Positions 1 through 11,540 of a DNA stretch of 64,000 bases are shown here, in pieces. The notes under the pieces were generated by a model, which worked only from the letters and a program-made list of their open reading frames with translations, was not told the DNA's origin and did no database searches. The stretch is from NCBI RefSeq assembly GCF_034190915.1, contig NW_026947484.1:71627482-71691481 (forward strand), written 5' to 3'. The position numbers and the translations under genes are program-made. The number at the start of each line of letters is the position of its first letter. The first letter of the stretch is position 1. This stretch comes from Cavia porcellus (taxonomy: Eukaryota > Chordata > Mammalia > Rodentia > Caviidae).

Positions 1-2998
1 CTTAGAAATAATTGTTCAAGTCACAAAATTAAAGCTTGTAAAGTGGACATTCCATCAATGATACTGCAAACAGTTCTGTTCATTGATCCAATAAAACTCT
101 GTGATATCATTTTCTATCTTATACACTTAAATATACATGCAGTTATATAGTTTGGAGCACTTTCTTTTCCTCTCTTTTGTACCATGACTATTACACATTT
201 TGGGTTTCATTGCTCCCACGGTTCTTATTACTTTTTTGGAAGAGAGTAAAACCATATGTGACATAACAGAACAGAATCGGTCAAGTCAAAAGGGTGGACA
301 TAATAGATAATGTAAAAACATAATACAAGGTGATCAAAAATGGTTACCATAATGCCTCCCGCTATCTCTAATAGAATTGCGTATATCGATAGTTATAATA
401 CAATTGAACAAAGCAGTAAAGAATAAAACCGACAAAACCAAAACATTGGAGACATTGTAGGTCTTCAAAAGTAGATAAAAGTCAACAAGAATGGGCGTCA
501 TAATGAATCTCATTATCTTCACAGCTGATGCCTAAACTTTTGAACCTGATACTATCCAGCAAAACAGAATAGGGGAACATCAGTTAAAAACCAGATGGTG
601 AGAGTAATACAGGGCTTTAAATCAAGGTAATGAAAAGTCAAAGTGGGTTACTATAATATATCCTGCTATTTTTTTCCTTTAATTAAAAGGATAAAGATAA
701 AAAAGTAAATAATGGAGTGGAGATTGAGATAAAAGAGGGCATAACAATGAAACAGCGCAGATCAAAACATAGCCATTTAAACAGAATAGTGTTTCACCAC
801 CAGATAATCCTAACCTAAAAGTAGTTACCATATTGTCTTTCTTTGAAATCCTTGAGTACAACTTCGTATACTGTAGCATTAAGTATATCAAAACAATGTA
901 AAACCATTCAAGAGAATGACAGCATTACAGAGTATTTAGAATCGACTAACAGAAAATGAATAATGGTTTCTGTATAATCTCCTTGTCTTTACAAGGTTTT
1001 TGCTTATACTATCGTACATAATAAAATCCAGTAAGATACAACCTATTTAGACCATTGGAAACAGAAGGACAAAAGCTAGATGAGACTTCAAAACAAGATG
1101 ATACTAAATCAGTATTACCTATTAAGATGTCATTTTCTCCAAAATAGCTGTTCCTATCATCCAATCTTCTCTGCCTCATTTCTGTTGAGCTCTTATTCTG
1201 TCAGTAGCTGTCAGTTTGTCTTCTTCATTTTGTTCTCTGCTCCATTCGTTGTGGCCTCTCTGCCATTATTTCTGGATTCTTTGTATTTTTCTTTTTTAAG
1301 AATATCCTGCAATACTCTCTGTAGAGTTGAATTGGTGGTTGCAAATTCCCCCAGTTCCTCTTTATCCTGGAAGCACCTTGTTTTTCCATCAATTTCCAGG
1401 GACAGTTGTGCAGGATATCTCAATCTTGGCTGGAGATTATTATCTTTCAAAGCTTGAATTATTTCCCCCCACGCTCTTCGTGATTTGATGGTTTGTGCAG
1501 AGAAATCTGCTGTAATTCTGATGGGTGTTCCCTTGTAAGTGGTCTGTTTCTTGTCTCTTATAGCTTTTAATATTCTGTTCTTGTATTGAATTTCTGGAAT
1601 TTTTATTATTATATGCCTGGGTGTTGCTCTGTTTGGGTTGTAGGTAGCTGGGGTCCTGTATGCCTCATACATCTGAGTATCTTTACCTTTTGCTAAATTA
1701 GGAAAATTCTCCTGGATTATTTCTGTGATTAGCTTTTGTAGTTCACTTGTTTGTGTCCCTACTTCTTCTTTTATGTTCTTAATCCTTAAGTTATGGATCC
1801 TCTTATCACCTTCTTGTCTTTGTATTATTGCTGTTTGTTTCTTTGTTATTTTTAAGAAGTTTTTCATTTCATTCTCCCATATTACAAGTCTGCCCTCCAG
1901 TTCAGATAGTCTGTCCTTAGTTTCTTTCAAGCTGTTATGTCAGTCTTCTATAGACTTCTTGGTATCTTGGTAGTCCCTTTGAACCTGCTTCACGTATTCT
2001 ATGCTTTCTCTGTTTTCTCCATCAAACAATTCTCCCCTTTTTTTCTGTTCTTCCATTCCACCGCCTGTTTTTTCTTGGGTGGTACTTAGCATTTCTCTAA
2101 CTATTCTGCGTACTTCTAGCTTCAGGTCGTTGATAACTTCATTCCTGAATTGGTCTATGAGGCTCTCTATATGGTGCCTTATGTATATTGGTGCGGTGTC
2201 TGCTATTGCCTGTTTCTCAGAATTGGGGGCCGAGGAGCCTTTCTTGTTGCTGCCTCTTCCCATGCTGCCTCTTCTTCTCTGTTCCTTATATATGCAAGCT
2301 TATATAAGAGGCCCAGCTTCTCTCCCAGTCAGCCACAGCCTGATCGAATTGCGCCAGTTAGGTGTTCCCGCTCACCGCTGCGCACCAGGGAGTTACGGAC
2401 CAGGCAGCCTACGCGTCTCCCCTCCCGGCCACCGTCAGGCTCTGGGATCTGGGTTGGGACAGCCTACCAGGTCCGCTGGCAGCGTTACGCAGGTCAGGCA
2501 CTTTTCACCAATCCCGCCCGAGAGGGGAATGTGTGGCTGGAGTCGCCACCGCACCCTGCTCCCACAGGACTGCTCGGGCCCAGAAAGTCCTCCGCTGGAG
2601 TCAAACTGTGGTAGAGTGTCAGCTTCTCTCACTCACCTCACCACAAGTCAGTGCACACCTCCCTGCCGTTCGCAGATTGCCATTCTTAGAGCTTCTGCGC
2701 GTCTCTCTCCTTGCTGAGCCACTGTAGAGGCAGCCAGCCGCCGGGCAGCGGGAAACCCAAATCACGGCTTACAATGGCGCGGGATCCATCCTCCACACCA
2801 AGGCTTTTCTGTTCCTGTTTTAGCACCAGGAATGCATTCCAAGTTGGTTTCTCTAATCCAGTTCGTTCCTGAGTCAGCAGAGCATATCTCCACCTGCTTA
2901 TGTCTCCTTATTCCGCACCATTCTTGGCTTCTGAGCCGAGTCTTTCAGAGAGGCTCCGGTAGTTGCTGTTATCTGTCCGCCATGTTCTCCCGGAGAAG
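1..2998 (-). mobile_element. ORF1-only L1-derived retrotransposon (HAL1 type), copy A, cut by the left edge
   Basis: Reading the - strand: a GC-rich 5' region (2264-2998) begins near a conserved AACATGGCGGACAG start. It is followed by an L1 ORF1 (1211-2263) and then a roughly 1.2 kb AT-rich 3' region (1-1210). The last aligns colinearly with 11660-12900 of copy B; for example, the first bases of the window match 11664 onward. No reverse transcriptase or endonuclease reading frame lies after ORF1. The 3' end, poly-A and left target-site duplication fall outside the window. Confidence 0.85.
1211..2263 (-). pseudogene. L1-type ORF1p frame with one in-frame stop (HAL1 copy A)
   Basis: One frame from ATG at 2263 (MGRGSNKKGSSAPN) to 1211, about 350 codons. 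It shows an N-terminal helical region and then the ORF1p RNA-binding core (RIKNIKEE; TPRHIIIKIPEIQYKNRIL) and C-terminal domain (TYKGTPIRITADFSAQT; RRAWGEIIQALKDNNLQP). A TGA at 1940-1942 interrupts it where copy B has TGG (Trp). ORF1p is an RNA-binding trimeric chaperone of L1 ribonucleoprotein. This copy could make only truncated protein. Confidence 0.88.
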
Positions 2999-4095
2999 GT
3001 GCTATTCTTTGCAAGAGGCAGCACTTCCTTTCTAGAAATGCATCTGTAGACTCAAAAGGGAGCATCTGGGAAAAATGCCCTCTGCATGAAAGCTCACCAC
3101 CCTGTGCTTCCATTATATGCTTCTATCAAAGGCTTCTTACCCTGCTGTTGAGCTCCTGTGGAGGAAGTGACTTAGGCCCCAGTACAGTCAAGCGAATATT
3201 TGCAAGTTCTTATACATATTTGAAGATGTTCTTTGTTCAATAACTGAAACTCTAAACTCAGTGAACTCTAAGGTTGACCCTTTGAGATTGAGATGCTATA
3301 GAAGTAGTTTATAATTTTATATTGATAGATTACCTATTGACACTGAACATTGACACAAGGATAGACACTATTGTCAAGTATAGAAACATACAATAAAAGA
3401 AAGTATTGAACTCAGATCTGAAAAAAATTCAACTGCAATTTAAGAGCTCCTCAGACTTAGGACTACACGTATGTAAGCATATCACTTTGTGAGAAATAGG
3501 GCATATTAATCTTCATTGGAAAATGGAGAAGCCTGAATTTTAGGGACAACTAAAAGGTCTTTGGATGTGAGAGGGAATAATGTCCCTATAGAGGAAGTCT
3601 GTGTTTTCGTAAAACCAGACTGTGCCCGTATTTTTAAAAGATATTTTTGAAACACTACAAATTATGTAGACAAATTCATATCACAATGACATCCTACCAT
3701 GTCTTAATGTATAACAGAGGGTTGTTCAGAAAATAAGACAAAACCCAAAGCAAGTTTAAACACTTAAAATTCTCTTTTTATGAATACACATTATATGATT
3801 TAACAGAAAATACCTGTTTCATATTGATTTCTCCTGAGTTTCTGAACATTAATTGTATTGCATTACTTATATGAAAATCATAACAACAATTCTTAAAAGT
3901 ATGAAAAATTAAAGAGTAGCTTATCAGTCTATGTGTAATTTGCCATCCAAATATAAGCTCATCTCAGCTCCCATGGTAGAAAATATATTCATCTTCAAAA
4001 ATACCAAACTAAGCAACAGAAATTTGAACTCACTGTTCAGCTAGGGACAAAATCAGGTCTCAACACAGATTCTCAAATGCCCACTATAGTAAGCT

Positions 4096-4150
<55 letters not shown>

Positions 4151-4240
4151 GTTTCTTTCTCCCCCTCTCTCCCTCTCTGTCTCCCTCTCTCTTTTTCACT
4201 CTCTCTTCTCTCTGTCACTTTCTTTCTCTTCTCTCTCTTT
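4096..4240. repeat. (CT)n microsatellite (copy 1; counterpart 54752-54930)
   Basis: A long pure CT run decays into CT-rich sequence. Copy 2 has an imperfect, interrupted tract at the same place. Reading frames across it are Ser/Leu-rich artefacts. Confidence 0.95.
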
Positions 4241-5430
4241 TGCTGACAAGATAATTCTGGATATATTTTTAAGTAGACAATGCAAACTAGGAAGACATTT
4301 TTTTCTCAGACTCTTAACATAGATTCAAATACATCTAACACAAGGTATATAATTTTAGTCATTTTTTTCATCTAATTCAAGAGAAAATAAAGAACTCCAA
4401 AGAATTTCTAACTTTATCTTGTGATTTTTTTTTTATCTCTGGAGTTTTCATTTGGATTTTGCAAGGTACATAGGAAGAAGATTCAGGAATAATAGTGGAA
4501 CAGGAACAGAAATACCAAAATGACACCAAGAATATGAGGTAAGCTTCTTTTGCCTTCAGAGGCAGGGACAGAATCAGTTGTCCTTCTAAATGATAGGACT
4601 CAAATGTCCAGAAAGGGAGGCTTTAATGTGATTAAAAAGGGAAATACCTAGGCAGAGAACTTTCCTGTCTTTGATTTTATAACATGCATGATAGTGACCA
4701 GCTATGCAACACAGTGACCATCAGTTTCTAGAACACCACAGTACAGGAACTGTAACAGGAACTATTATCTGAACAACTAAGAGACTGAAGTTCATTGGCT
4801 GTGGGTGGGCGGGGTGCACATTCATTTTCTCTACAATAACTAAATTCCTTAGAAACCGAAGTTCAGTTTCTGCTTGGACACCATGAAAACTTTGTGTTGT
4901 ACCTCACCAGGATTGTGACATTTCACAAAATGTCAAACACAAGTGAGGGAAAACAGCTCAGTATGACTCTATCCTTCTGGGAGAGAATTAAGAAAACATT
5001 TCTGCGAAGAACACAGAGCTATCTCACAGAGGAAATCATACACCTATCCCAAGAATTTTGGATGGCCTTTGACTTCTGGTTACTGAGTTTATTCCTCAAA
5101 AATAATCCTATCCTAAACATCAAGGATAAGTAGAAAAACATTAAAAAGTCATCATTACCACTTCACAAAATAGCAACACTAAAGAAACTGTGATGCTTTT
5201 TGAACATTTACTTTGGCATCATCTGCTGAATAGAGTCACAAAAATTTAGAATTCTTTTCAAATGCAGATTTCCAATTTATAGATATTTTCATACATGACT
5301 GACATAGTGCTACTCTGAAGAGATTTCATCAACATGTTAGGATTTGTGTTTGTCTCCTTTTATTCAAGGTGTTTAAAGTTTCATTGGCCCTAGAAATATG
5401 AACTAAATATTTTTAAAAGATGCATTTGTG

Positions 5431-5512
5431 GGCTTGGGATTTAGCTCAGTGGCTGAAGCACTTGCCTGGTAAACACAATGCAGTGAGTTTGATCTCAGAA
5501 CAACAACAAAAG
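5431..5512 (+). mobile_element. ID SINE (copy 1)
   Basis: tRNA-Ala-derived: box A-like tttagctcagtgg and box B-like gagtttgatctca, followed by an A-rich tail. It has the same position as 56131-56216 in copy 2. Confidence 0.85.
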
Positions 5513-5804
5513 AGGTGGATTTACAGTACAAACTGCTTTTGCAGTATTTTCATTTAAGTAACCTCAAGCTGTTAAAAAGGATGAGATAATGAGCTCTACA
5601 TTTTTTACTTTCTAATTATTAATATTTTTCTCATTTGTCTTTAATGCTCCCATTTTCATTACTGATAGATTTTTCCTTTGAGACACAATTAAAAATATCA
5701 TGTCCTTTTAAGTAACAATGATTAATATAGTTTCTACAAATAATATCATTATTTCACAAAATGACTGTGGAATTCTCTAATAGAAAAAACAGAACATTGA
5801 CAAA

Positions 5805-6140
5805 TATCATGCTTTATGTTGGTGGCCCCCAGGCCTCATGCATTTTCATTGTGCATTTGTGATTGGTTCATTGTCTAGAGCTTGGATTGATGGTGTCAGT
5901 TCTACAACCACCAGGAGGTGGAGCCGGCATACAATGTAATGACAGAAAAAAGGTGTCTCTCTCTCTCTCTCTCTTGCCAGTTTCCACTCTGCTGTTTGCA
6001 GCCACCATGAACTGCGGCCCTGCCATGCCACCTTGCCTTGGAGACAGCTGAGTATGGACTGAAACCTCCAAAAACTGTAAGAAATAAGCTTTCCTTTTTC
6101 CAACTTTGGGCATCAGGCATTTTGTCACAGTGACAAGTAT
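5805..6140 (+). repeat. 5' LTR of the MaLR element
   Basis: It starts TATCATG, altered from TGTCATG in its sisters. It has a CT run, then aactgtaagaaataag (decayed polyadenylation signal) and the terminal ttttgtcacagtgacaagta. The final bases and the primer-binding site are missing, so a small deletion removed the LTR/internal junction. Confidence 0.8.
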
Positions 6141-7579
6141 ACCTGACCATGTTTTTGAGAGGATTTGGAAATGGCTTATGGGAAGAGTCTGCAAAAATAT
6201 AGACATATCTAGGATGCAGAGAGCTAGAGCATCTTAGCCTGTTCTGTAGAGGAGATTCTGGTCAGAGCTCAGGAGACCAGAAAACTGATAGAAAGCCTGA
6301 TGGTAAAGACCAGTCTTGGGAAGTTTCTATTGGGAAGAAGGACTGCATTGGTTGTTGGACTTCCCTGATGTTTTTTATGGCTTGGCAGAATATTTGACAG
6401 CATTTTACTCATGCCCAGAAACTTTGCCTGAGACTGAGACTGAGGGCAATGGACTCATTCAGCTGGCAAAGGAAATTTCAAGGCAGTCAAATATTGAGGC
6501 TGTGGCAAGACTACTGTTGGGGTCTTTTAGCCAGCTTTATGTTGCAAATCAAGAGCAAAGAACCCAGCTGGATAATTTACAATATTGTGAGTTTGGCCAG
6601 AGAGAAAACTCTAGTAAAGCTGTGGATTATAATGATAAAGCTGAGACTTTGACTGCTGAGAAGAAACAGAGATAAGAAAGATGGCCATGGGGCATCCCAG
6701 GAAGCAGGGGTTCTCTATGGTTTGCAGCCTCAAAACTACAAAAGTGAAAGAATTTGCTCAGAGGAGAAAGCTGCAGAACACCATGCTCCAGAATGGCCAT
6801 AGAAGCCACATGAGATTCCAAAATGGTGACAACACAGAGAAGCTTTTCTTCAAAATCAGGTTCACAGAGCCCAATGATCCAGGCAATTGACCCCTACAGC
6901 CAAGTGAGAGACAAGCCTGGCTACTGCTCCAGCTGGCAGCAAACCTTGACAGCATCCACATGGTACTGATTTTAGGTGCAAGGAAAATGCACAAATTCGA
7001 AGGGTAAGACAGCTTCCACCTCAATTGTAAAGGGCCTGGAAGGCCAAGCAGTGTGACCCTGAGAGGGCAATTTGTAAAGATGTAAGGGTGAGGTCAAAAG
7101 TGCAGTGGAGACCCCAGAAGTTTAAAAAAGCCAGGAACGTGGATCATCCCAGGAAAACAACAAAAATAGAGCAGACAGGGTTTAAGAGAGAAGCTACAGA
7201 AACTGAAATCCCTGAAAATGCCATGGGGGTGGAATCACCAAAGCCTTTTGGAGCTTACAACTAGATTGCTTCAAATGCTGAGCATGGAACTCTAGGAGTT
7301 AATGTTCATCCTGTTGGATGTTCAACTGCTTTTGTTTCCAATGCTTTATATTCCCCTATTTATAACTTTTGGAAGGTAATGTTTATCTTGTGCCTTTGCA
7401 TTTCAGAAATGTTTAATTTTGTTTCATTTGTACAGGGCATTTACATTTAAGAGTTTGCCATAGAACTTAGAGGTGACTTGAGACTTGGACTTTTCGGTAA
7501 TGCTGAAAATGTCAGGACTTTGGCAGCCCTTGGATATGGACTAAAGGATGTGCATCAGTCCTAGGCGCCAGGGGTGGAA

Positions 7580-7920
7580 TGTCATGGTTTATATTGGTGG
7601 CCCCCAGGCCTCTTGCATTTTCATTGTGCATTTGTGATTGGTTCATTGTCTACAGCTTGATGGGTTGTGAGTGCTACACCCACCTAGGGATGGAGCCAGC
7701 ACACAATGTAATGGCAGGAAAGTGTCTCTCTCTCTCTCTTGCCAGTTTCCACTTTGCTGTTTGCAACTGCCATGACCTGTGGCCCCACCCTGCCACCCTG
7801 CCTTGTATCCAACTGAGTATGGATTGAAATCTCCAAAAACTGTAAGAAATAAACCTTTCCTTTCCCAACTTTGGGCATCAGATATTTTGTCACAGTGACA
7901 AGTAAAAAGTAATGAAGACA
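7580..7920 (+). repeat. 3' LTR of the MaLR element
   Basis: 341 bp from TGTCATGG to GAAGACA (TG...CA ends). It contains AATAAA in gtaagaaataaacc. It has the same length and layout as the solo LTR at 58747-59087. Confidence 0.85.
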
Positions 7921-8439
7921 ACAAGACATTAGCACCTGCCTAATAATCAATCTATGTACAGTGTTCTCTAATTGTTCCACGAAATGCCTTTTTTGCCCTT
8001 CTCCTCACCATCTGAAAGTTAATGCATAATCACATTCTGCACTCAGCTGTCATTACCTCTTTCTATCTCCCTGTAGATTAGTAACAGGAACACAATTTGC
8101 AAGCACATTTAATATTTGGTTAGGTTGGCTACATGATCTTGGCCTAGGAGGGAAATACAGGAAACACACCACACTGAGCAAATGAGCTGACAATATACAG
8201 CCAAAAGGGCTCTGAGGGCTTTAAAGAAAATATCCCAACTCAGTGCTGGATTCTCACTTGTCATCTTTTATGGTAAACCAGACAAGAATGCAAGAAAACC
8301 ATGAATTACAACTTGTTCTACAAGTGTTCTGCAAGATGAACAAACATTTTTAATAAATATTAACTTGATAAATGAGGCATAGCTTGCCATATGAGTGGCA
8401 AGTGATGTCAAATGTTACATGGTCACAATTCAGACAATG

Positions 8440-8500
8440 GTTTGTTTCTCTTTCTGTCTCTCTGTCTCTGTCTCTGTCTCTCTCTTTATATCTCTCTGGA
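8440..8500. repeat. CT-rich tract (copy 1; counterpart 57030-57112)
   Basis: tctctgtctctgtctctgtc repeats. The copy 2 tract is longer and includes a C-rich run. Confidence 0.85.
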
Positions 8501-10070
8501 AACTGCTGGGTGAAGATCTCCTAGTAGCAACAGGTTATGGAGGAGATCACATCTGCAGGACAGAAAGACAGAGGAATATCTCACTACAAATGAGATTAGG
8601 GAACTATACAAAATACAGCACATAGTGCACAGTTTTGTAGAAAAGCACCACCCAAGACTGCAGAGGGGCAAACAATGAATTGGTTTAAGAATGCAGAGTC
8701 ATAGTACTACCAAATCAACAAAAGAAGGCAAAAATAAATGGCATCGGATAGGTTCTTTATTAAAGTGCACAAAAGAAAATATTCCCTTGAGCCAGTAGAT
8801 AGCATTGGTTCCACCATGATAGGAAATTTGTCCTAAGAATTTAACCTCCTCTCTCCCGTCTACCTCACCCCATACAAGAAAGCTTTCACAAATAAATTCA
8901 GATGAATTTATTTTCTTTTTAGTTTACTTTATGATTATTAATAAAGTGGTACAACAACCTTACATAAATATATTTGAGTTGTGGAATAAGTTATATTCCA
9001 CTATCATCTCTCCTTGAGGAATTTGCTTTGATATAAAATTGCTTTGGGTTACAAACATGTCTCCAGAATAAATTGTGCTGGGAAAGGAACAAAATTTATT
9101 GTGTTTTTGAAAGCTGAAAAATTGTGCCTTCTCTCCTGGAAAAGTGTGGAAACTAAGGTTCCCTTGAGATCTAAGTGTCCACATCTCTGTATATCATCAT
9201 AACACTGCATTTGCCGTTTTGCTTCCTACTCTACTTTTATAACTACTTTCCCATAACAAGTCGCCTGCACTCTGATGACATCTATAAAATCAATTAGTTA
9301 CAAATTCCTTAGTCACATAGCAATGGAACTTTAATTCAAAGTATGTCTGTGGTAGTTAGAGGGACCCTGAACTTCAGAAGCAAATAGATGACAACTTGAA
9401 TTTCTGCCACTCACTGTCAATATAAACATGAGTCAATTATTAAACTTTTCTTCTATGGCAATAAATTAGCAAGTCATGATAGCTCTGGATATTTGGGAAT
9501 CAGTAAGTGTTTTATCTAACAGCATGCATTCTTGGAGCCAGGGCATAGGAGTTCAAATTCCTATTTTGCACTCACTGGCCTTGGAATTTTAGACAAATTG
9601 CCCCATGCTTCTGCTAAATTCCAACGTTTTGTGTGTAAAAAAATCAATAACAACACCCGTCTAATTGAATTATTCTATTAAATTAAGTAAGGTTCACAAA
9701 AATTTATCAAACTTCCTAGAGAACACTTGCCTAATATATTTTATTCATCTACTTAATAAATATCTTAGGACTAGTAAATACTTCACTAGAAATAATCTTT
9801 CTTTATAGACACCAGACTCTTTCACTTAACTCTGGCTTAGCATCTCTTTCTTACATGCTCTGGCAGTCTTTTTTATAATGCTACGCTGACCACAGGTAGG
9901 ATCCCATCATAGTTGTGATTATTTTCTCTCCCTTCCATCCTATTTAAATAAAAATCATTCTCTTCAGATAAAGGTTAAAATTAACTACTAAAGAAAGAAC
10001 AAGTTGGAACACAATATGAGCTAAAACATTGGTTGTGATTTGAGATTAGAAAGTCAAATACATTAACTTT

Positions 10071-10128
10071 GCCTCCAAATGGGCTCAAGGTCAACCTGGA
10101 AATCCTGTCTCAAAAAAAAATTAAAATT
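10071..10128 (+). repeat. B1 SINE 3' fragment (copy 1; counterpart at 58650-58710)
   Basis: ctcaaggtcaacctgg and cctgtctcaaaaaaaa are the typical B1 3' end. The copy 2 counterpart retains more of the body. Confidence 0.65.
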
Positions 10129-10854
10129 AAAAGTAAAAAACCCAGAAAGATATCAAATGCAAGTAATGCTACAGTATGGTTTGCTCTAATAAAATGGACT
10201 CAGGTGCATTTCATCAGAGTTGCTAGTCACCACGGAGACAGCAGGACAACATGAAAAGCAAACCCAAGCAACACAGAAACTCACAGTGATGCTGATCACC
10301 CAATGATTGAGGCCAATGCAGTCCATGTGAACTGAATAGCATTAGTGGACTGACAAGCACAGGGCCTAGCAATTCTGTCCATTGTGCAGCCCTCCCCTGC
10401 AGTATAACTAGAGATGTTGGGGCTGGCAAGAGACCAGTGATCTCCCAACCCAATAAGTTTGCTTTGCAGGGACACTGAGTATTCAAACGACATTGAAATA
10501 CTACTAAATAACTCACTGCAGAGTCCAGCTAAAGACTTCTACGTTCTAAGTCCTAATTTTGTTCTACTGCTTTTATCCCATGTGACACTGAGGACATTTA
10601 ATTAAAATTTGATTAAATTCAACATCCATTGTTACATTATACATTTTATTATATTTTAATTTTCTTTTAAAAAGAGAAGATATGCCTGCCGAATTTTGTC
10701 ATTTCTCTCTACTTTATGTATTGGGACTCATTTCCTGTAAATTAAAAATTGAAATTCCACATGATAGTTTATGTAAATCATCCCAAAATGCAAATTAGTT
10801 TCCATTATCAGTAAGGTCAGTGTCCTAATAATTTAGTTATAAATATTAAAACAG

Positions 10855-10950
10855 GGGTTGGTGATTTAGCTAAGTGGCATAACTAGCTGACTTGCAAGGG
10901 CATGGCTGAGTTCAATCCCCAGTACCGATTAAATAAATAAATAAATACAC
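10855..10950 (+). mobile_element. ID SINE, segment copy 1 only
   Basis: The ID body (ggggttggtgatttagct ... caatccccagtaccga) is followed by an (AAAT)n tail. Perfect 10-bp target duplications ATTAAAACAG flank it (10845-10854 and 10951-10960). Copy 2 has the empty site ATTAAAAGAG at 59764-59773. Confidence 0.92.
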
Positions 10951-11540
10951 ATTAAAACAGGTTTCATATTTATGTAACAGTCAGTGAAAATTCAAAATAC
11001 TGAAAGCAGCAAAAGAAAAAAATTAGTGTTAAAATCCTCATTCTGTGCAAGCACAATTGTAGGTGACATTTAGAGTTTTTTTCCCTTTATATACAAAAGG
11101 AAAAGTCCTGCTCTAAGAACATTTAAATCTTCTAGAAAAGATGAAACATGCATACAGAATAAAGAAATAAAAGACAAAATGTGAGGAATGTCATAACAGT
11201 GGTAGCACCAAAAAGTCTCTAACTGTGTGGAAGGAACAAAGAGGCTTTTCATTGGAGAACATCATGACATGGGTAGCAGTTGGGTTGGCCTTGACATCAG
11301 CTAGGATCCAACATGTGCAAATGAAGCAGAAGGAGCTCTCTAGCCTACAGGGAGGAGTCAAAGTCAGAAAGCCCTCGATGTGTGTGATGACCAACATATT
11401 TGGCTGAAATGTAAGACTAGATGGACAGTTTGAAGAAAGAACTTAGAAATTTTGAACCCAATATTAAGCCATAAAACCTAAATTAATCAGAGGAACCTTA
11501 AAATGAATGGCAAATTTTTTTGATGGTGAAGTGACTATAC

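Larger units (their letters stand above)
5805..7920 (+). mobile_element. ERVL-MaLR element with two LTRs, segment copy 1 only
   Basis: Two direct repeats of about 340 bp flank about 1.4 kb of internal sequence. A 5-bp target duplication is ACAAA (5800-5804) and ACAAG (7921-7925). Segment copy 2 has the empty site (ACAAG at 56510-56514). The internal part has no intact gag, pol or env; its longest frame is about 119 codons (6316-6675) and is not recognised. This is a decayed non-coding MaLR interior. Confidence 0.85.

Noticed and set aside
1080..2717. Several + strand open frames of 80-240 codons (also 12716-13066, 13834-14274, 14309-15021)
   Set aside because: They are antisense shadows of the HAL1 ORF1 and its GC-rich 5' region, with low-complexity Phe/Ser/Leu composition and no family resemblance.
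4077..4322. 81-codon Ser/Leu-rich open frame
   Set aside because: It is produced by the (CT)n microsatellite; the same holds for frames at 54736-54939, 56956-57237 and the Arg/Glu-rich frames at 35896-36229.
6316..6675. 119-codon frame in the MaLR interior
   Set aside because: It lies between two LTRs, shows no recognisable gag motif, and the related interior at 15830-16240 does not keep the frame.
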